Source of the DNA: Oscillospiraceae bacterium
GTDB taxonomy: Bacteria; Bacillota; Clostridia; Oscillospirales; Oscillospiraceae
Assembly (NCBI GenBank): GCA_015067995.1
Contig: SVLJ01000014.1
Location: 1 to 64,000, forward strand
Reading direction: 5' to 3'
Length of the DNA: 64,000 nucleotides
Under the pieces are notes generated by a model, which was not told the origin of the DNA, did no database searches, and was given only the letters and a program-made list of their open reading frames with translations. Below, one piece after another: positions 41,502 through 50,658 of this stretch (position 1 is its first letter; every line of letters begins with the position of its first letter). Made by a program: the position numbers and the translations under genes.

Positions 41502-42911
41502 TTACTCCTGTTCCTGCTGGGCAGGCTGGGGCGGGACGACCACCACCGGAGTGTCGGCTGCGGCCAGCTTGCCGCCCAGAGCGCCCATGATGAGGCTCTT
41601 GATGTCGATGCCCATACCGGCGCTGATGCCCTCGGTGACCTGGGTGGTACCGTTGACGATATCGCTGAGGAGCTTCGCGCTGTTGCCCTCACCGTACATG
41701 GTGATCTTATCCACCTTGCTGAGAGGCTCAGCCACATTCTTGGCGATCTCGGGCAGGGCAGCCATGATCATCTCGATGACGGCGGCCTCGCCGTACTTCT
41801 TCATGGCCTCGGCCTTCTTGTCGATACCTTCGGCCTCTGCCAGTGCCTTCAGGCGGATGGCCTCTGCTTCGGCCAGACCCACGGCGCGGATACCTTCCGC
41901 CTCCCGCTGGCGCTCGATCATCTTAGCTTCGGCTTCCTTGGTGCGGCGGAACAGCTCGGCCTCGGCCTCCTGCTCGGCGGCGTAGCGCTGGGCGTCTGCC
42001 TTGGCGCGGATCTCCGCGTCCAGAGTCTGCTTGGTGACATCCACTTCCTTGGACTTCAGCTCGGCGGTACGCTCGGCACGGGCAATGTCGGCGTTGGCGG
42101 AAGCCACCTCGATGGTCTTGCGCTGCTGCTGCTCCTGAATGGAGTAGGCGGCGTCGGCCTCGGCCTTCTTCACGTCGGACTGCTGCTTCAGCTCGGCCTG
42201 ACGGATGGCAAGGGAGGTCTGCTTTTCAGCGATCTCCATCTCGGACTGCACCTTGGCGTCGTTGGCCTCCTTGGCGGCCTGTGCCTGTGCGATGGCGATG
42301 TCGCGGTCGGCCTGTGCCTTGGCCACGGCAGCGCCCTTCTTGATCTGGGAAATGTTGTCGATACCCAGGTCCTCAATGACGTTGTTCTGGTCGGAGAAGG
42401 ACTGAACGTTGAAGGAGATCATCTCCAGACCCATCTTCTGCAGGTCGGGGATGGCGTTGTCCTGCACGCGCTCACCGAAGGCCTTGCGGTCGGTGACCAT
42501 TTCCTCCAGGCGCATCTGGCCCACGATCTCACGCATGTTGCCTTCCAGCGTATCCTGCACGCGGCGGATGATCATATCCTCACTCTCGTTCAGGAAGAAC
42601 TTGGAGGCCAGCGCCATCATTTCTTCGCTCTGACCGATGCGGATCTTGACGGTGGCGTCCACCTTTACGTTGATGTACTCGGCGTTGGGGACAAAGTCGG
42701 TGGTCTTGACGTCCACGGAGAACATCTTCAGAGACAGCTTATCCAGCCGCTCCAGGAAGGGAATGCGGATACCGGCCTTGCCGATGAGGATGCGGGGTTT
42801 CCGGAAGCCGGAAATCATGTACGCGGTATCGGGGGGTGCCTTGACGTAGCCGATACAGATGAAGAGGATCAGCAGAACGACGAGAACAGCAACAGCAATG
42901 ATAATTTCCAT
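41502..42911 (-). CDS. Flotillin-like SPFH-domain protein
   Basis: A 469-residue membrane-microdomain scaffold. One N-terminal hydrophobic segment (MEIIIAVAVLVVLLILFICIGYV) anchors it, then the SPFH domain (SGFRKPRILIGKAGIRIPFLERL onward), then a long coiled coil rich in Ala/Glu/Lys (about 190-390, with repeated EAEA units) and a C-terminal domain. ATG 42911 follows AAAGGAG; the frame to 43040 overlaps the next small gene and is not used. Flotillins organise ordered membrane regions; here the accompanying genes encode small membrane or surface proteins of unknown role. Confidence 0.9.
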   Translation of the reverse strand: MEIIIAVAVLVVLLILFICIGYVKAPPDTAYMISGFRKPRILIGKAGIRIPFLERLDKLSLKMFSVDVKTTDFVPNAEYINVKVDATVKIRIGQSEEMMALASKFFLNESEDMIIRRVQDTLEGNMREIVGQMRLEEMVTDRKAFGERVQDNAIPDLQKMGLEMISFNVQSFSDQNNVIEDLGIDNISQIKKGAAVAKAQADRDIAIAQAQAAKEANDAKVQSEMEIAEKQTSLAIRQAELKQQSDVKKAEADAAYSIQEQQQRKTIEVASANADIARAERTAELKSKEVDVTKQTLDAEIRAKADAQRYAAEQEAEAELFRRTKEAEAKMIERQREAEGIRAVGLAEAEAIRLKALAEAEGIDKKAEAMKKYGEAAVIEMIMAALPEIAKNVAEPLSKVDKITMYGEGNSAKLLSDIVNGTTQVTEGISAGMGIDIKSLIMGALGGKLAAADTPVVVVPPQPAQQEQE

Positions 42912-42927
42912 ACAGGCTCTCCTTTCT

Positions 42928-43104
42928 TTATATCCCTGTGGTTGTGGATGATGCGCGGCAGCATTCCGTGATTTCGGGGCGGACAGATTCACCCGCATGT
43001 GCCTCTGCCGGGACACCTTCGAGGCCCAGTGCCCGGGCATACATGGGATGCTTCGCTGCTTTTTCCAAAAGACGGATGGTCAGGATTCTTTCTCTTGTGC
43101 TCAT
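42928..43104 (-). CDS. Hypothetical small protein
   Basis: A 58-residue protein. The start (MSTRERILTIRLLEKAAKHPMYARALGLEG) is a helical Arg/Leu-rich stretch that recurs in small proteins of related Clostridia, while the C-terminus is polar with one pair of cysteines. No function known. ATG 43104 follows GAGGTG by six bases, which supports real translation. It lies 16 bases before flotillin in transcription order and is probably in the same unit. Confidence 0.6.
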   Translation of the reverse strand: MSTRERILTIRLLEKAAKHPMYARALGLEGVPAEAHAGESVRPEITECCRASSTTTGI

Positions 43105-43196
43105 AGGAATCACCTCAGATTGGGAATGCCGCTTCCTGTTATAAATCATTTTATATGGTGAACGCCGGTATGTAAATGATATTTGCAGCAAAATAG

Positions 43197-43235
43197 GACT
43201 GTATATTTCTCCATTCGCGGAAAAATACACAGTCC
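43197..43235 (-). terminator. Terminator of the XRE regulator gene
   Basis: GGACTGTATATTT pairs with AAATACACAGTCC (one mismatch) and, on the minus strand, is followed by TATTTTGC. Confidence 0.6.
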
Positions 43236-43240
43236 CAAGG

Positions 43241-43750
43241 TCATTGCTTCTTATGTGCGCTGTACAGCCGGGGATCAATGGCGCCTGTGGCCAGCATTTG
43301 CTCGGACCAGAGCTGCAGGGTCTCCACGGCGATGGAGATGCGCTCCAGCTCATCCTGAATGTAGATGAAGTCCTCCAGTTCATCGCCGGTGATTTTGCCG
43401 TCCACGGTAATCTCAATGAGGCGCTCCTTCTGCTTATTCATGGAGTTCAGGGAGGCCAGCATTTCCAGTACGATCTGGGAGAGATCCTTGATCTTTACCT
43501 CCGGGACATACTGCTGTCCGATGGGGCACTGGTTGGCGCAGTAGTGGTTGCACAGGCCGGGCTGCCTGTATTTCTCGGCCATCACCAGCACCTCGTCGGG
43601 ATGGGGCAGGGACCGCTCGTTTTCGATCTTCTCGATGCGTTCCGGTGTGATGCTCTCCAGCAGCGCCGAAGCGGCCTCCCGGGTGAGCTTCAGATTTTCT
43701 CTGGTCTGGTGATAGATGTTCTTGTTCTCTTTGGTGGAAACTCTGGCCAT
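43241..43750 (-). CDS. XRE-family regulator with Cys-containing C-terminal domain
   Basis: A 169-residue protein. Residues 1-65 are a Cro/C1-type HTH domain (TREAASALLESITPERIEKIENERSL..DEVLVMAEKY). A cysteine cluster follows (GLCNHYCANQCPIG), which could bind a metal or cluster, then a long helical region. This layout is common in Firmicutes but its signal is unknown. It precedes the flotillin unit on the same strand but has its own terminator. A well-placed purine-rich site (GGAGGCTGCC) precedes ATG 43750. Confidence 0.78.
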   Translation of the reverse strand: MARVSTKENKNIYHQTRENLKLTREAASALLESITPERIEKIENERSLPHPDEVLVMAEKYRQPGLCNHYCANQCPIGQQYVPEVKIKDLSQIVLEMLASLNSMNKQKERLIEITVDGKITGDELEDFIYIQDELERISIAVETLQLWSEQMLATGAIDPRLYSAHKKQ

Positions 43751-43814
43751 AGGCAGCCTCCTTGCTGTTGTGTGGTTATCATTATACGTTCTGCGTGCGG
43801 AAAACGCAATAAGA

Positions 43815-43841
43815 ATCCCTGCGGCAGAGAACCGCAGGGAT
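43815..43841 (-). terminator. Terminator of the giant permease gene
   Basis: A perfect 10-bp stem ATCCCTGCGG / CCGCAGGGAT with a seven-base loop, 18 bases past the stop on the minus strand; a T-rich stretch follows. Confidence 0.65.
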
Positions 43842-43858
43842 CTTCGGTACTGTATTTG

Positions 43859-46800
43859 TCATTCCACGGATTTGAGGGATTCCGCCATGTCGATTTTCCG
43901 CAGCCGTGGCCGCATGCTCCATGTGATGACCACGGTGAATACCAGCGTCAGCAGGAAGGAATAGAGGTAGCTCCGGGGGTAGATCTGCGTGGGGAAGAAC
44001 ATGCCGCTGACATCGATCTGCAGGATCACGAAGGTCAGCAGCGCCTTGCCCATGAGAAGCCCCACCAGACTGCCCACAGTGGAAAGCATGATGATCTCAC
44101 GGAAAACGTAGGCGGCTACTTCCTTTTGATAGAAGCCCAGCACCTTGATGGTGGCGATCTCCCGGATGCGCTCGGTGATGTTGATGTTGGTGAGGTTGTA
44201 CAGCACCACGAATGCCAGTGCACCGGCGAACAGCACCAGAACGATGACGATGAGCCCTACACGATCCAGCAGGCTGCTGATCCGCTGTCGGGTGCTCTCG
44301 TTGACGGTGATGCTGCTGACATCGTCATCGGCGGCCAGCAGGACGCTTTCCTCATAGGGGTTGGCGCCGGGACTGCCATGTACCAGCAGCGTTTTGAAGG
44401 CAGGGGCAGTGCCCAGCTGTTGGCGGTAGGTCTCGGGCGAGACATAGACATAGTTGAACATGTAGTTATCGCAGACCGCGCTGACGGTCACTTCCACCGT
44501 GCCCAGCTTGTCATCCCGCAGCCGCAGCGGACTGCCGAGTTTTGCGCCCAACTCGTCTGCCAGATTGCGGTTGATCACCGCTTCGTTCAGGCCGGGGAAG
44601 GGAATGGGGATGTCCTCACTGTGGAGGGAGATGAAGCCCTCCACGGAATTCCCGGCAGGAACGATGAGATAAACGGACTGGATAGCGGATGCCGATACGA
44701 CGTCGGTGCTGCCGCTGTGAACCAGCAGGCCGTCTTTGCTGTCCAGCCCCTGTTCTGCCAGATACTGTGCCGCCGCATCCACAGTCAGCGGATCCTGGAA
44801 ATTCACGGCGTAGTCGTAGAGGGTGATTTTGCCGTACTGATCGTCGGCGATGGAACCAATGGAGTCCTGAATACCGAAGCCGGTAACCAGCAGCGCCGTA
44901 CAGCCGCCGATGCCCAGAATCATCATCAGGAGGCGGCTGCGGTAGCGCATGACGTTTCGGATGGAGACCTTCCGCAGGAAGCTCAGCCGCTTCCATAGGA
45001 AGGGGATGCGTTCCAGCAGGATACGCTTGCCGCTCTTGGGTGTGCGGGGGCGCAGAAGCTCTGCGGCGTGGTGTGTCAGCTCTGCCCGGCAGGAGAGGTA
45101 TGTGGAGCCCATGGAGCACAGCAGCGCCGCGCCGAAGCAGATCACGGCCAGCATGGGATCGAAGACCCGCTCCAGCGGTGCGAAGCCGTACATAATGCCG
45201 TAGATTTCCCACAGCACCAGCGGCAGCCCCCGGCTGCCCAGTGCATAGCCCATGGCACTGCCGATGATGGCGGCGCTGCCGGAGTAGAAGAGGTATTTTC
45301 CGATGATCTGGCAGTTGCTGTATCCGATGGCTTTCAGCACGCCGATCTGGGTGCGCTGCTCCTCCACCATGCGCTTCATGGTGGTCATGCAGACCAGTGC
45401 TGCCACCAGGAAGAAGAATACGGGGAACACCACGGAGATGGCCGCCACGATGGCGACATCGTTGTCAAAACAGGCGTAGCCGGTGTTTTCGCTGCGGGTC
45501 AGGGTGTATGTGTCTGCTGATCTGAGATCCGCCAGTGTCTCGTGGGCATCGGCCAGTTCCTGCTCGCCGTCCCGCAGCTCTTTTTCCGCGTCTGCGAATT
45601 CGGCGTTGGCCTCGGCGACGCCGTCCCGGTATTCCTGCCAGCCGTCGTCCAGTTCTTTGCGCGCGTCGTCCAGTTCCTGTTCACCGTCGAGGATATCCTG
45701 CCGTGCGTCGGCCAGTTCCTGCTCGCCGTCGAGAATTTCCTGCCATGCATCAGCCAGCTCTTTTTCCGCATCGGCCAGCTCGGCCTTGGCATCAGCCAGC
45801 TCCTGCTCACCGTCAAGAATTTCCTGCCATGCATCAGCCAGCTCTTTTTCCGCATCGGCCAGCTCGGCCCTGGCGTCGGCCAGCTCCTGCTCGCCGTCGA
45901 GAATTTCCTGCCATGCATCGGCCAGTTCTTTTTCCGCATCGGCCAGCTCGGCCTTGGCGTCAGCCAGCTCCTGCTCACCGTCGAGAATCTCCTGCCATGC
46001 ATCAGCCAGTTCGATTTCCGCATCGGCCAGCTCGATTTTGGCGTCAGCCAGCTCCTGCTCACCGTCGAGAATTTCCTGCCACGCATCAGCCAGCTGCTTT
46101 TCCGCGTCGGCCAATTCTGCGGCGGCATCCTCCAGTTGGCGAAGACCGTCATTGTATTTCCGGAAGCCGATCATATACAGAAGGTAGCCGGCTTCATATT
46201 CCTTGCGCCCCTGTGTGAGGGTTGCCTGCAGGTTATCAAGATATGTTTGGGTCAGAGACTCGCCGATCTGTGCTTCCGCAGCCGCCCAGCCTCCCAGAAA
46301 CTCGGAGAGACTGCTTCCCTGTGCCCGCAGAGCCTGATTCACCGCGACATTCAGCTGCGGCATGGTTCCGCTTTTCAGCAGCGCGATCATGACTGGAGGC
46401 GTGCCGGTACCTGTTGCCTGCGCCAGCTGCTGTGCAGAACTGTACAGAGCGGAAAGCTGTGCATAAGCAGCCTCGCCCTGCTCCAGCTGTGCCTTGGCAT
46501 TGTTGAGCTGCAGCATGGTCAGCGCCAGCTGCCCCTTAGCGTCATCCAACTCTGCAAGACCGTCTTCGTATTCCTTCTTGCCTTTTTCCAGCTCTGCAAG
46601 GCCGTCGGCATATTCCTTCCTGCCTTTTTCCAGCTCGGCCAGACCGTCTGCGTAGTCGATCTTGCCCTGCTCGAACTCCGCAAGGCCATCGGCGTATTCC
46701 TTCCTGCCATCTTCCAGCTTGGCAAGGCCGTCTTCATATTCCGCAAGACCGTCCTGATATTCCTTGAGGCCGTCAGCGTATTCCTGTTTGCCGTCCTCCA

Positions 46801-47926
46801 GCTCGGCGAGGCCGTCTTCATATTCCGCAAGACCGTCCTGATATTCCTTGAGACCGTCAGCGTATTCCTGTTTGCCGTCCTCCAGCTCCGCGAGACCGTC
46901 TTCGTATTCCGCAAGACCGTCCTGATATTCCTTGAGGCCGTCCTCATATTCCTGTGTGCCATCCTCCAGCTCCGCAAGACCGTCAGCATATTCCTGCTTG
47001 CCGTCTTCCAGCTCGGCCAGACCGTCCTTGTATTCCTGTTCACCGTCCAGCAGCTCCTGATAGGCGTCGGCCAGCTCGGCTTCTGCATCGGCGCGTTCCG
47101 TGCGGTATTCCAGCCAGCCGTCGGCCAGTTCCTGCTCGCCGTCCTGAATCTCCTTCGTGGCATCGGCGTACAGGGTTTCATAGCGCAGCTGCGCCCGCTG
47201 GGCCAGAAGGGCATCCACCTGCGGTTCCATGGCATCCACCAGCGCGGTATAAGCGTCCGAATAGGCAGGAGAATCTCCCCTGAGGGTCAGGTAGATCTCA
47301 TAGCAGGCGTCGGCGTCGAAGGCATCCTCAGGCATCAGCAGAAACGCGCTGATGCTGCCGCTGCCGATGGAAGCGGTGCCGCGCTCATAATTCAGATACA
47401 TGGGGGAGGCGGCCAGACCTGTCAGCGTGTATTCATCGTATCGCAAAAGCTCCAGCGTGTCCTCATCGTTGCTGTCGGAGACGCGGAGCCTGCGGCCGAT
47501 ATCCTCCGGTGTGAAGTAAGCGGCGTCACCCAGACACTCGCTGCCGTTCTCCGGCATCCGTCCGGCAATAAGCTGAGGACGGTTCATGTTCTCTGTCAGA
47601 GAGTGGGCGATGAGAACAACCTCGCTGTCGTCGGCATCTCTCCAGAGAAATTCCGTGTACCATGCGCCGCTGGCGGCTTCTATACCGTCCAGTGCGGCAA
47701 AGGCATCCACATCCTCTTGTGTGAAGCCAAGGGTGGAAAGCAGACGGAAGTCATGAAGACCGTATGTATCCAGATACTTCACGCCGGTTGCCATCATGGT
47801 GGGCTGACTCATCCGCAGTCCGGCCAGAAAGCCCACGCCCAGTCCCACAATGGCCAGAATGGCCAGAAACCGCCCCAGACTTTGGCGGATCTCCCGCAGG
47901 GTGGATTTCAGCAGTGTGGTTACCAT
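43859..47926 (-). CDS. Giant FtsX/MacB-type ABC permease with tandem coiled-coil repeats
   Basis: A 1355-residue permease. An N-terminal helix (FLAILAIVGLGVGFLAGLRM) leads to an extracellular MacB-like domain, then about 560 residues of repeats: first 28-residue units of the type KEYQDGLAEYEDGLAELEDG, a globular break with a helix region, then 28-residue units of the type ELADAWQEILDGEQELADAK. After these come two FtsX domains with three helices each (VVFPVFFFLVAALVCMTTMKRMVEE.. and IVLVLFAGALAFVVLYNLTNINITERIREIATIKVLG). The ATPase gene overlaps its start. Export of peptides or lipids, or a signalling role, is inferred from the family. Confidence 0.88.
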   Translation of the reverse strand: MVTTLLKSTLREIRQSLGRFLAILAIVGLGVGFLAGLRMSQPTMMATGVKYLDTYGLHDFRLLSTLGFTQEDVDAFAALDGIEAASGAWYTEFLWRDADDSEVVLIAHSLTENMNRPQLIAGRMPENGSECLGDAAYFTPEDIGRRLRVSDSNDEDTLELLRYDEYTLTGLAASPMYLNYERGTASIGSGSISAFLLMPEDAFDADACYEIYLTLRGDSPAYSDAYTALVDAMEPQVDALLAQRAQLRYETLYADATKEIQDGEQELADGWLEYRTERADAEAELADAYQELLDGEQEYKDGLAELEDGKQEYADGLAELEDGTQEYEDGLKEYQDGLAEYEDGLAELEDGKQEYADGLKEYQDGLAEYEDGLAELEDGKQEYADGLKEYQDGLAEYEDGLAKLEDGRKEYADGLAEFEQGKIDYADGLAELEKGRKEYADGLAELEKGKKEYEDGLAELDDAKGQLALTMLQLNNAKAQLEQGEAAYAQLSALYSSAQQLAQATGTGTPPVMIALLKSGTMPQLNVAVNQALRAQGSSLSEFLGGWAAAEAQIGESLTQTYLDNLQATLTQGRKEYEAGYLLYMIGFRKYNDGLRQLEDAAAELADAEKQLADAWQEILDGEQELADAKIELADAEIELADAWQEILDGEQELADAKAELADAEKELADAWQEILDGEQELADARAELADAEKELADAWQEILDGEQELADAKAELADAEKELADAWQEILDGEQELADARQDILDGEQELDDARKELDDGWQEYRDGVAEANAEFADAEKELRDGEQELADAHETLADLRSADTYTLTRSENTGYACFDNDVAIVAAISVVFPVFFFLVAALVCMTTMKRMVEEQRTQIGVLKAIGYSNCQIIGKYLFYSGSAAIIGSAMGYALGSRGLPLVLWEIYGIMYGFAPLERVFDPMLAVICFGAALLCSMGSTYLSCRAELTHHAAELLRPRTPKSGKRILLERIPFLWKRLSFLRKVSIRNVMRYRSRLLMMILGIGGCTALLVTGFGIQDSIGSIADDQYGKITLYDYAVNFQDPLTVDAAAQYLAEQGLDSKDGLLVHSGSTDVVSASAIQSVYLIVPAGNSVEGFISLHSEDIPIPFPGLNEAVINRNLADELGAKLGSPLRLRDDKLGTVEVTVSAVCDNYMFNYVYVSPETYRQQLGTAPAFKTLLVHGSPGANPYEESVLLAADDDVSSITVNESTRQRISSLLDRVGLIVIVLVLFAGALAFVVLYNLTNINITERIREIATIKVLGFYQKEVAAYVFREIIMLSTVGSLVGLLMGKALLTFVILQIDVSGMFFPTQIYPRSYLYSFLLTLVFTVVITWSMRPRLRKIDMAESLKSVE
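45670..46110 (-). repeat. 84-bp tandem repeats coding for ELADAWQEILDGEQ units
   Basis: Nearly identical 84-base units (28 residues, built of heptads such as ELADAEK) occur about five times. They encode the second coiled-coil block of the permease. Such blocks often vary in number between strains. Confidence 0.75.
46530..47080 (-). repeat. 84-bp tandem repeats coding for EYQDGLAEYEDGLAELEDG units
   Basis: A second block of heptad-like units (xxYxDGL / xLEDGxx), about 28 residues per unit, repeated several times with high DNA identity. It encodes the first coiled-coil block. Confidence 0.7.
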
Positions 47927-48624
47927 TCAATCTCCTCCACGCTGATGGGAGCGTCGTTGACGGTTTCGCTGACTACGGCGCCGTTTTTTACCCGGATGAC
48001 ACGGTCAGCCATGGCGGTAAGGGCGCTGTTGTGGGTGATGATGATCACCGTAACACCTTTCTGGCGGCTGGTATCCTGCAGCAGCTTCAAAATCGCCTTG
48101 CCGGTGTTGTAGTCCAGTGCGCCGGTAGGCTCATCGCACAGCAGCAGCTTGGGGTTTTTGGCCAGTGCCCGGGCAATGGCAACACGCTGCTGCTCACCGC
48201 CGGAGAGCTGGGCGGGGAAGTTGTTCATCCGTTCCTTCAGGCCTACGGCCTCCAGCACCTGCGCGGCGTCCAGCGGATCACGGCAGATCTGTGCCGCCAG
48301 CTCTACGTTTTCCAGCGCCGTCAGGTTGGGCACCAGATTGTAAAACTGGAACACAAAGCCAATGTCGTGGCGGCGATAGGTGGTCAGTTCCCGGGCGGAG
48401 TATGCGGAGATATCCTTTCCGCCCAGCAGGATCCTGCCGTCAGTGAGGGTATCCATGCCGCCCAGAATGTTCAGCAGCGTGGTCTTTCCGGCACCGCTGG
48501 GGCCCACGATGACGCAAAGCTCGCCCTCGCCTACAGTGAAGGTAGCGTCCTGCAGAGCGTGGATGGCCACATCGCCCATTTGATAAGTCTTTTTCACATG
48601 CTCAAAGCGCACAAAATCGTTCAT
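47920..48624 (-). CDS. ABC transporter ATP-binding protein (LolD/MacB-like)
   Basis: A 234-residue ATPase: Walker [16 protein letters not shown]-loop region [16 protein letters not shown], signature [15 protein letters not shown], Walker [13 protein letters not shown] and switch His in [10 protein letters not shown]. FYNLVPxLTxxENV and DEPTGALD are typical of the LolD/MacB/FtsE group, matching the FtsX-type permease whose start it overlaps by seven bases. ATG 48624 follows GAGGTTT; the frame to 48861 runs through AT-rich noncoding DNA. Confidence 0.93.
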   Translation of the reverse strand: MNDFVRFEHVKKTYQMGDVAIHALQDATFTVGEGELCVIVGPSGAGKTTLLNILGGMDTLTDGRILLGGKDISAYSARELTTYRRHDIGFVFQFYNLVPNLTALENVELAAQICRDPLDAAQVLEAVGLKERMNNFPAQLSGGEQQRVAIARALAKNPKLLLCDEPTGALDYNTGKAILKLLQDTSRQKGVTVIIITHNSALTAMADRVIRVKNGAVVSETVNDAPISVEEIEW

Positions 48625-48775
48625 ATCAGAAACCTCATAAGCAGGGATAACCCTATTGTAGCACGGAAGAGAGCAAAGTGGTGAACAATTCGAGAAATTT
48701 ATAAAAACTAAACAAAACAGGGAAAAATTTCCTGCAAAAACAGCGCTCGAAAAGCGGGAAAAAGGTCGGAAACGG

Positions 48776-48804
48776 TTGAAAAAAAGAGGTGCATCCATTA
48801 TAGT
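48776..48804 (+). promoter_or_regulatory. Sigma-A promoter of the [FeFe] hydrogenase gene
   Basis: TTGAAA at 48776-48781, 17-bp spacer, TATAGT at 48799-48804, about 85 bases before the start codon. The leader contains no obvious terminator. Confidence 0.65.
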
Positions 48805-48891
48805 AAAAAGGCTGCAAAATAACTTGCGGATTTGTACGAATAGCGGAGGGCGGGGGAGCAAACCGCACTCGAAGAATTACGGAGGAAAGAA

Positions 48892-50466
48892 ATGAGAGGA
48901 TTCCACAGCATTGTTGACGAGATCCGTCAGGACGTGTTCAAGGAAGTTGCCAAGCTCGCTTACGAGGGCGGCGATCTGAAGCGTGTTGACCTGATCCCTT
49001 ATGAAATGGTGCGCCGTGAGGCACTTCAGGAGCGCAGCGACGTGTTCCTGCAGCGTGCCATCATCACCGAGCGCGTCCGTCTGGCTCTGGGCATGCCCTT
49101 TGAGTCTGCTGCCAATCAGGTGCCCATCAGCGCCACCATTGATCAGGCGGATATCACCGAGAGATTTTTCGAAGAGCCTCTGGTGAACATCATCCCCTTT
49201 GCCTGCAACGCCTGCCCGCCCAAGCAGCTGCGCATTACCGACAACTGCCAGGGCTGTACGTCCCATCCCTGCATGAACGTCTGTCCCAAGGATGCCATCT
49301 ATACCGACAAGTACAACCACTGCCACATTGACCAGAGCAAGTGCATCAAGTGCGGCAAGTGTCACAGCCAGTGCCCCTACAACGCCATCTCCAAAATCGA
49401 GCGGCCCTGTGCCGCCGCCTGCGGCATGGGCGCCATTGAGTCCGATGAGCGCGGCCGTGCCAAGATCAATTACGACAAGTGCGTCTCCTGCGGTCAGTGC
49501 ATTGTGAACTGCCCCTTCTCCGCCATTGCAGACAAGAGTCAGATCTTCCAGGTTGTTAATTCCATCCGCAAGGGCGACAAGGTCATCGCCTGTGTGGCAC
49601 CTGCTTTCGTCGGTCAATTCAAGGACGCTACTCCCGGTAAGATCCTGACCGCCATGAAGAGACTGGGCTTCTCCGAGGTGGTGGAGGTTGCCATCGGCGC
49701 CGATCTGTGCACCATTCAGGAAGCACATGACTTCCTGGAGGAGGTTCCCGAAAAGATCCCCTTCATGGCCACTTCCTGCTGTCCCGCATGGGCATCCATG
49801 GTGAAGAAGTCCTTCCCCGCTATGCGCGAGAATATCTCCATGGCACTGACGCCCATGGTCATCACCGCCCGTATGGTGAAGAAGGAGCATCCCGACGCAC
49901 GGATTGTCTTTGTGGGCCCCTGTTCTGCCAAGAAGCTGGAGGCCAGCCGCAAGTCTGTCCGTTCCTATGTGGACTTCGTGCTGACCTTCGAGGAGCTGCG
50001 GGGCATGTTTGTGGCAAAGGACATCGACTTTGCCACCATCGAGGAAGCCCCCAATCTGGACGATTACAAGCATGGCACAGGCATGGCCCGCGGCTTTGCC
50101 GTGGCCGGCGGCGTGGCAGCGGCTGTGGTGGAGGCTGTCAAGCACATCCGGCCCGATCTGGAGCTGAAGGTCGATTCTGCCACCGGTCTGAAGGAATGCA
50201 AAAAGATGCTGACCAAGGCTAAGGCCGGTCAGCGTGACGGCTATCTGCTGGAGGGCATGGCCTGCCCCGGCGGCTGTATCGCCGGCGCCGGTACCATCCG
50301 TCCTCTGAAGGACGCCGCCGCTGCCGTTGAGCGCTTCAGAGACGAGGCTGAGGAGCTCAGCTGTGCCAAGTCCCCCTATCTGGATCAGCTGCCTGATGTG
50401 GAGGAGTTCGATAAACTCTATGCCGAACTCACTGCGCAGGAGGAGGCTGAGCAGGCAAAGAAGTGA
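48892..50466 (+). CDS. [FeFe] hydrogenase, monomeric (group B type)
   Basis: A 524-residue enzyme. The N-terminal region carries several iron-sulfur sites: CNAC, CQGC..CMNVC, CIKCGKCHSQC, CAAAC and CVSCGQCIVNC (residues 103-220). The H-cluster domain has TSCCPAW (L1), GPCSAKKLEA (L2) and EGMACPGGCIAGAG (L3), complete except that the last motif reads GAG instead of GGG. PAW in L1 and this cluster arrangement fit group B [FeFe] hydrogenases, thought to use ferredoxin. The maturases HydE, F, G are not in the window. AGGAGGAAAG-type site precedes the ATG; a strong terminator follows. Confidence 0.93.
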   Translation: MRGFHSIVDEIRQDVFKEVAKLAYEGGDLKRVDLIPYEMVRREALQERSDVFLQRAIITERVRLALGMPFESAANQVPISATIDQADITERFFEEPLVNIIPFACNACPPKQLRITDNCQGCTSHPCMNVCPKDAIYTDKYNHCHIDQSKCIKCGKCHSQCPYNAISKIERPCAAACGMGAIESDERGRAKINYDKCVSCGQCIVNCPFSAIADKSQIFQVVNSIRKGDKVIACVAPAFVGQFKDATPGKILTAMKRLGFSEVVEVAIGADLCTIQEAHDFLEEVPEKIPFMATSCCPAWASMVKKSFPAMRENISMALTPMVITARMVKKEHPDARIVFVGPCSAKKLEASRKSVRSYVDFVLTFEELRGMFVAKDIDFATIEEAPNLDDYKHGTGMARGFAVAGGVAAAVVEAVKHIRPDLELKVDSATGLKECKKMLTKAKAGQRDGYLLEGMACPGGCIAGAGTIRPLKDAAAAVERFRDEAEELSCAKSPYLDQLPDVEEFDKLYAELTAQEEAEQAKK

Positions 50467-50513
50467 TTACCGGAACGGTGAGAAGTGCATAAAAAGTACC
50501 CCGCTGTTGTGCG

Positions 50514-50568
50514 GTACTGCCCCAGTTTGTGCGGACAGCACAAACTGGGGCAGTACAATTTTTATTTT
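50514..50568 (+). terminator. Very strong terminator after the [FeFe] hydrogenase gene
   Basis: A perfect 19-bp stem (50514-50532 with 50538-50556) around the GGACA loop, followed by AATTTTTATTTT. Confidence 0.9.
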
Positions 50569-50658
50569 CCTGCATCAGGGGACTCTTTGACCATTGCCCG
50601 GTTTTTCTGGACCTGTTCAATGGAGCGAGAGGGTACTTTTGGTACTAGACAGGTGTGT

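Noticed and set aside
41490..42971. A 493-codon open frame on the plus strand opposite flotillin
   Set aside because: Leu/Gly/His-rich pattern produced by the antisense of the Ala/Glu/Lys-rich coiled coil of flotillin.
45670..47080. CRISPR-like regular repeats
   Set aside because: The repeats are in frame, encode heptad coiled coils and have no unique spacers; they are coding tandem repeats.
45542..48112. An 856-codon open frame on the plus strand opposite the giant permease
   Set aside because: Produced by the repeat structure of the minus-strand gene; its hydrophobic repetitive translation mirrors the coiled-coil repeats.
50429..50620. Small frames on both strands over the terminator of the [FeFe] hydrogenase gene
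   Set aside because: Their similar peptides on both strands come from the 19-bp palindromic stem, not from a gene.
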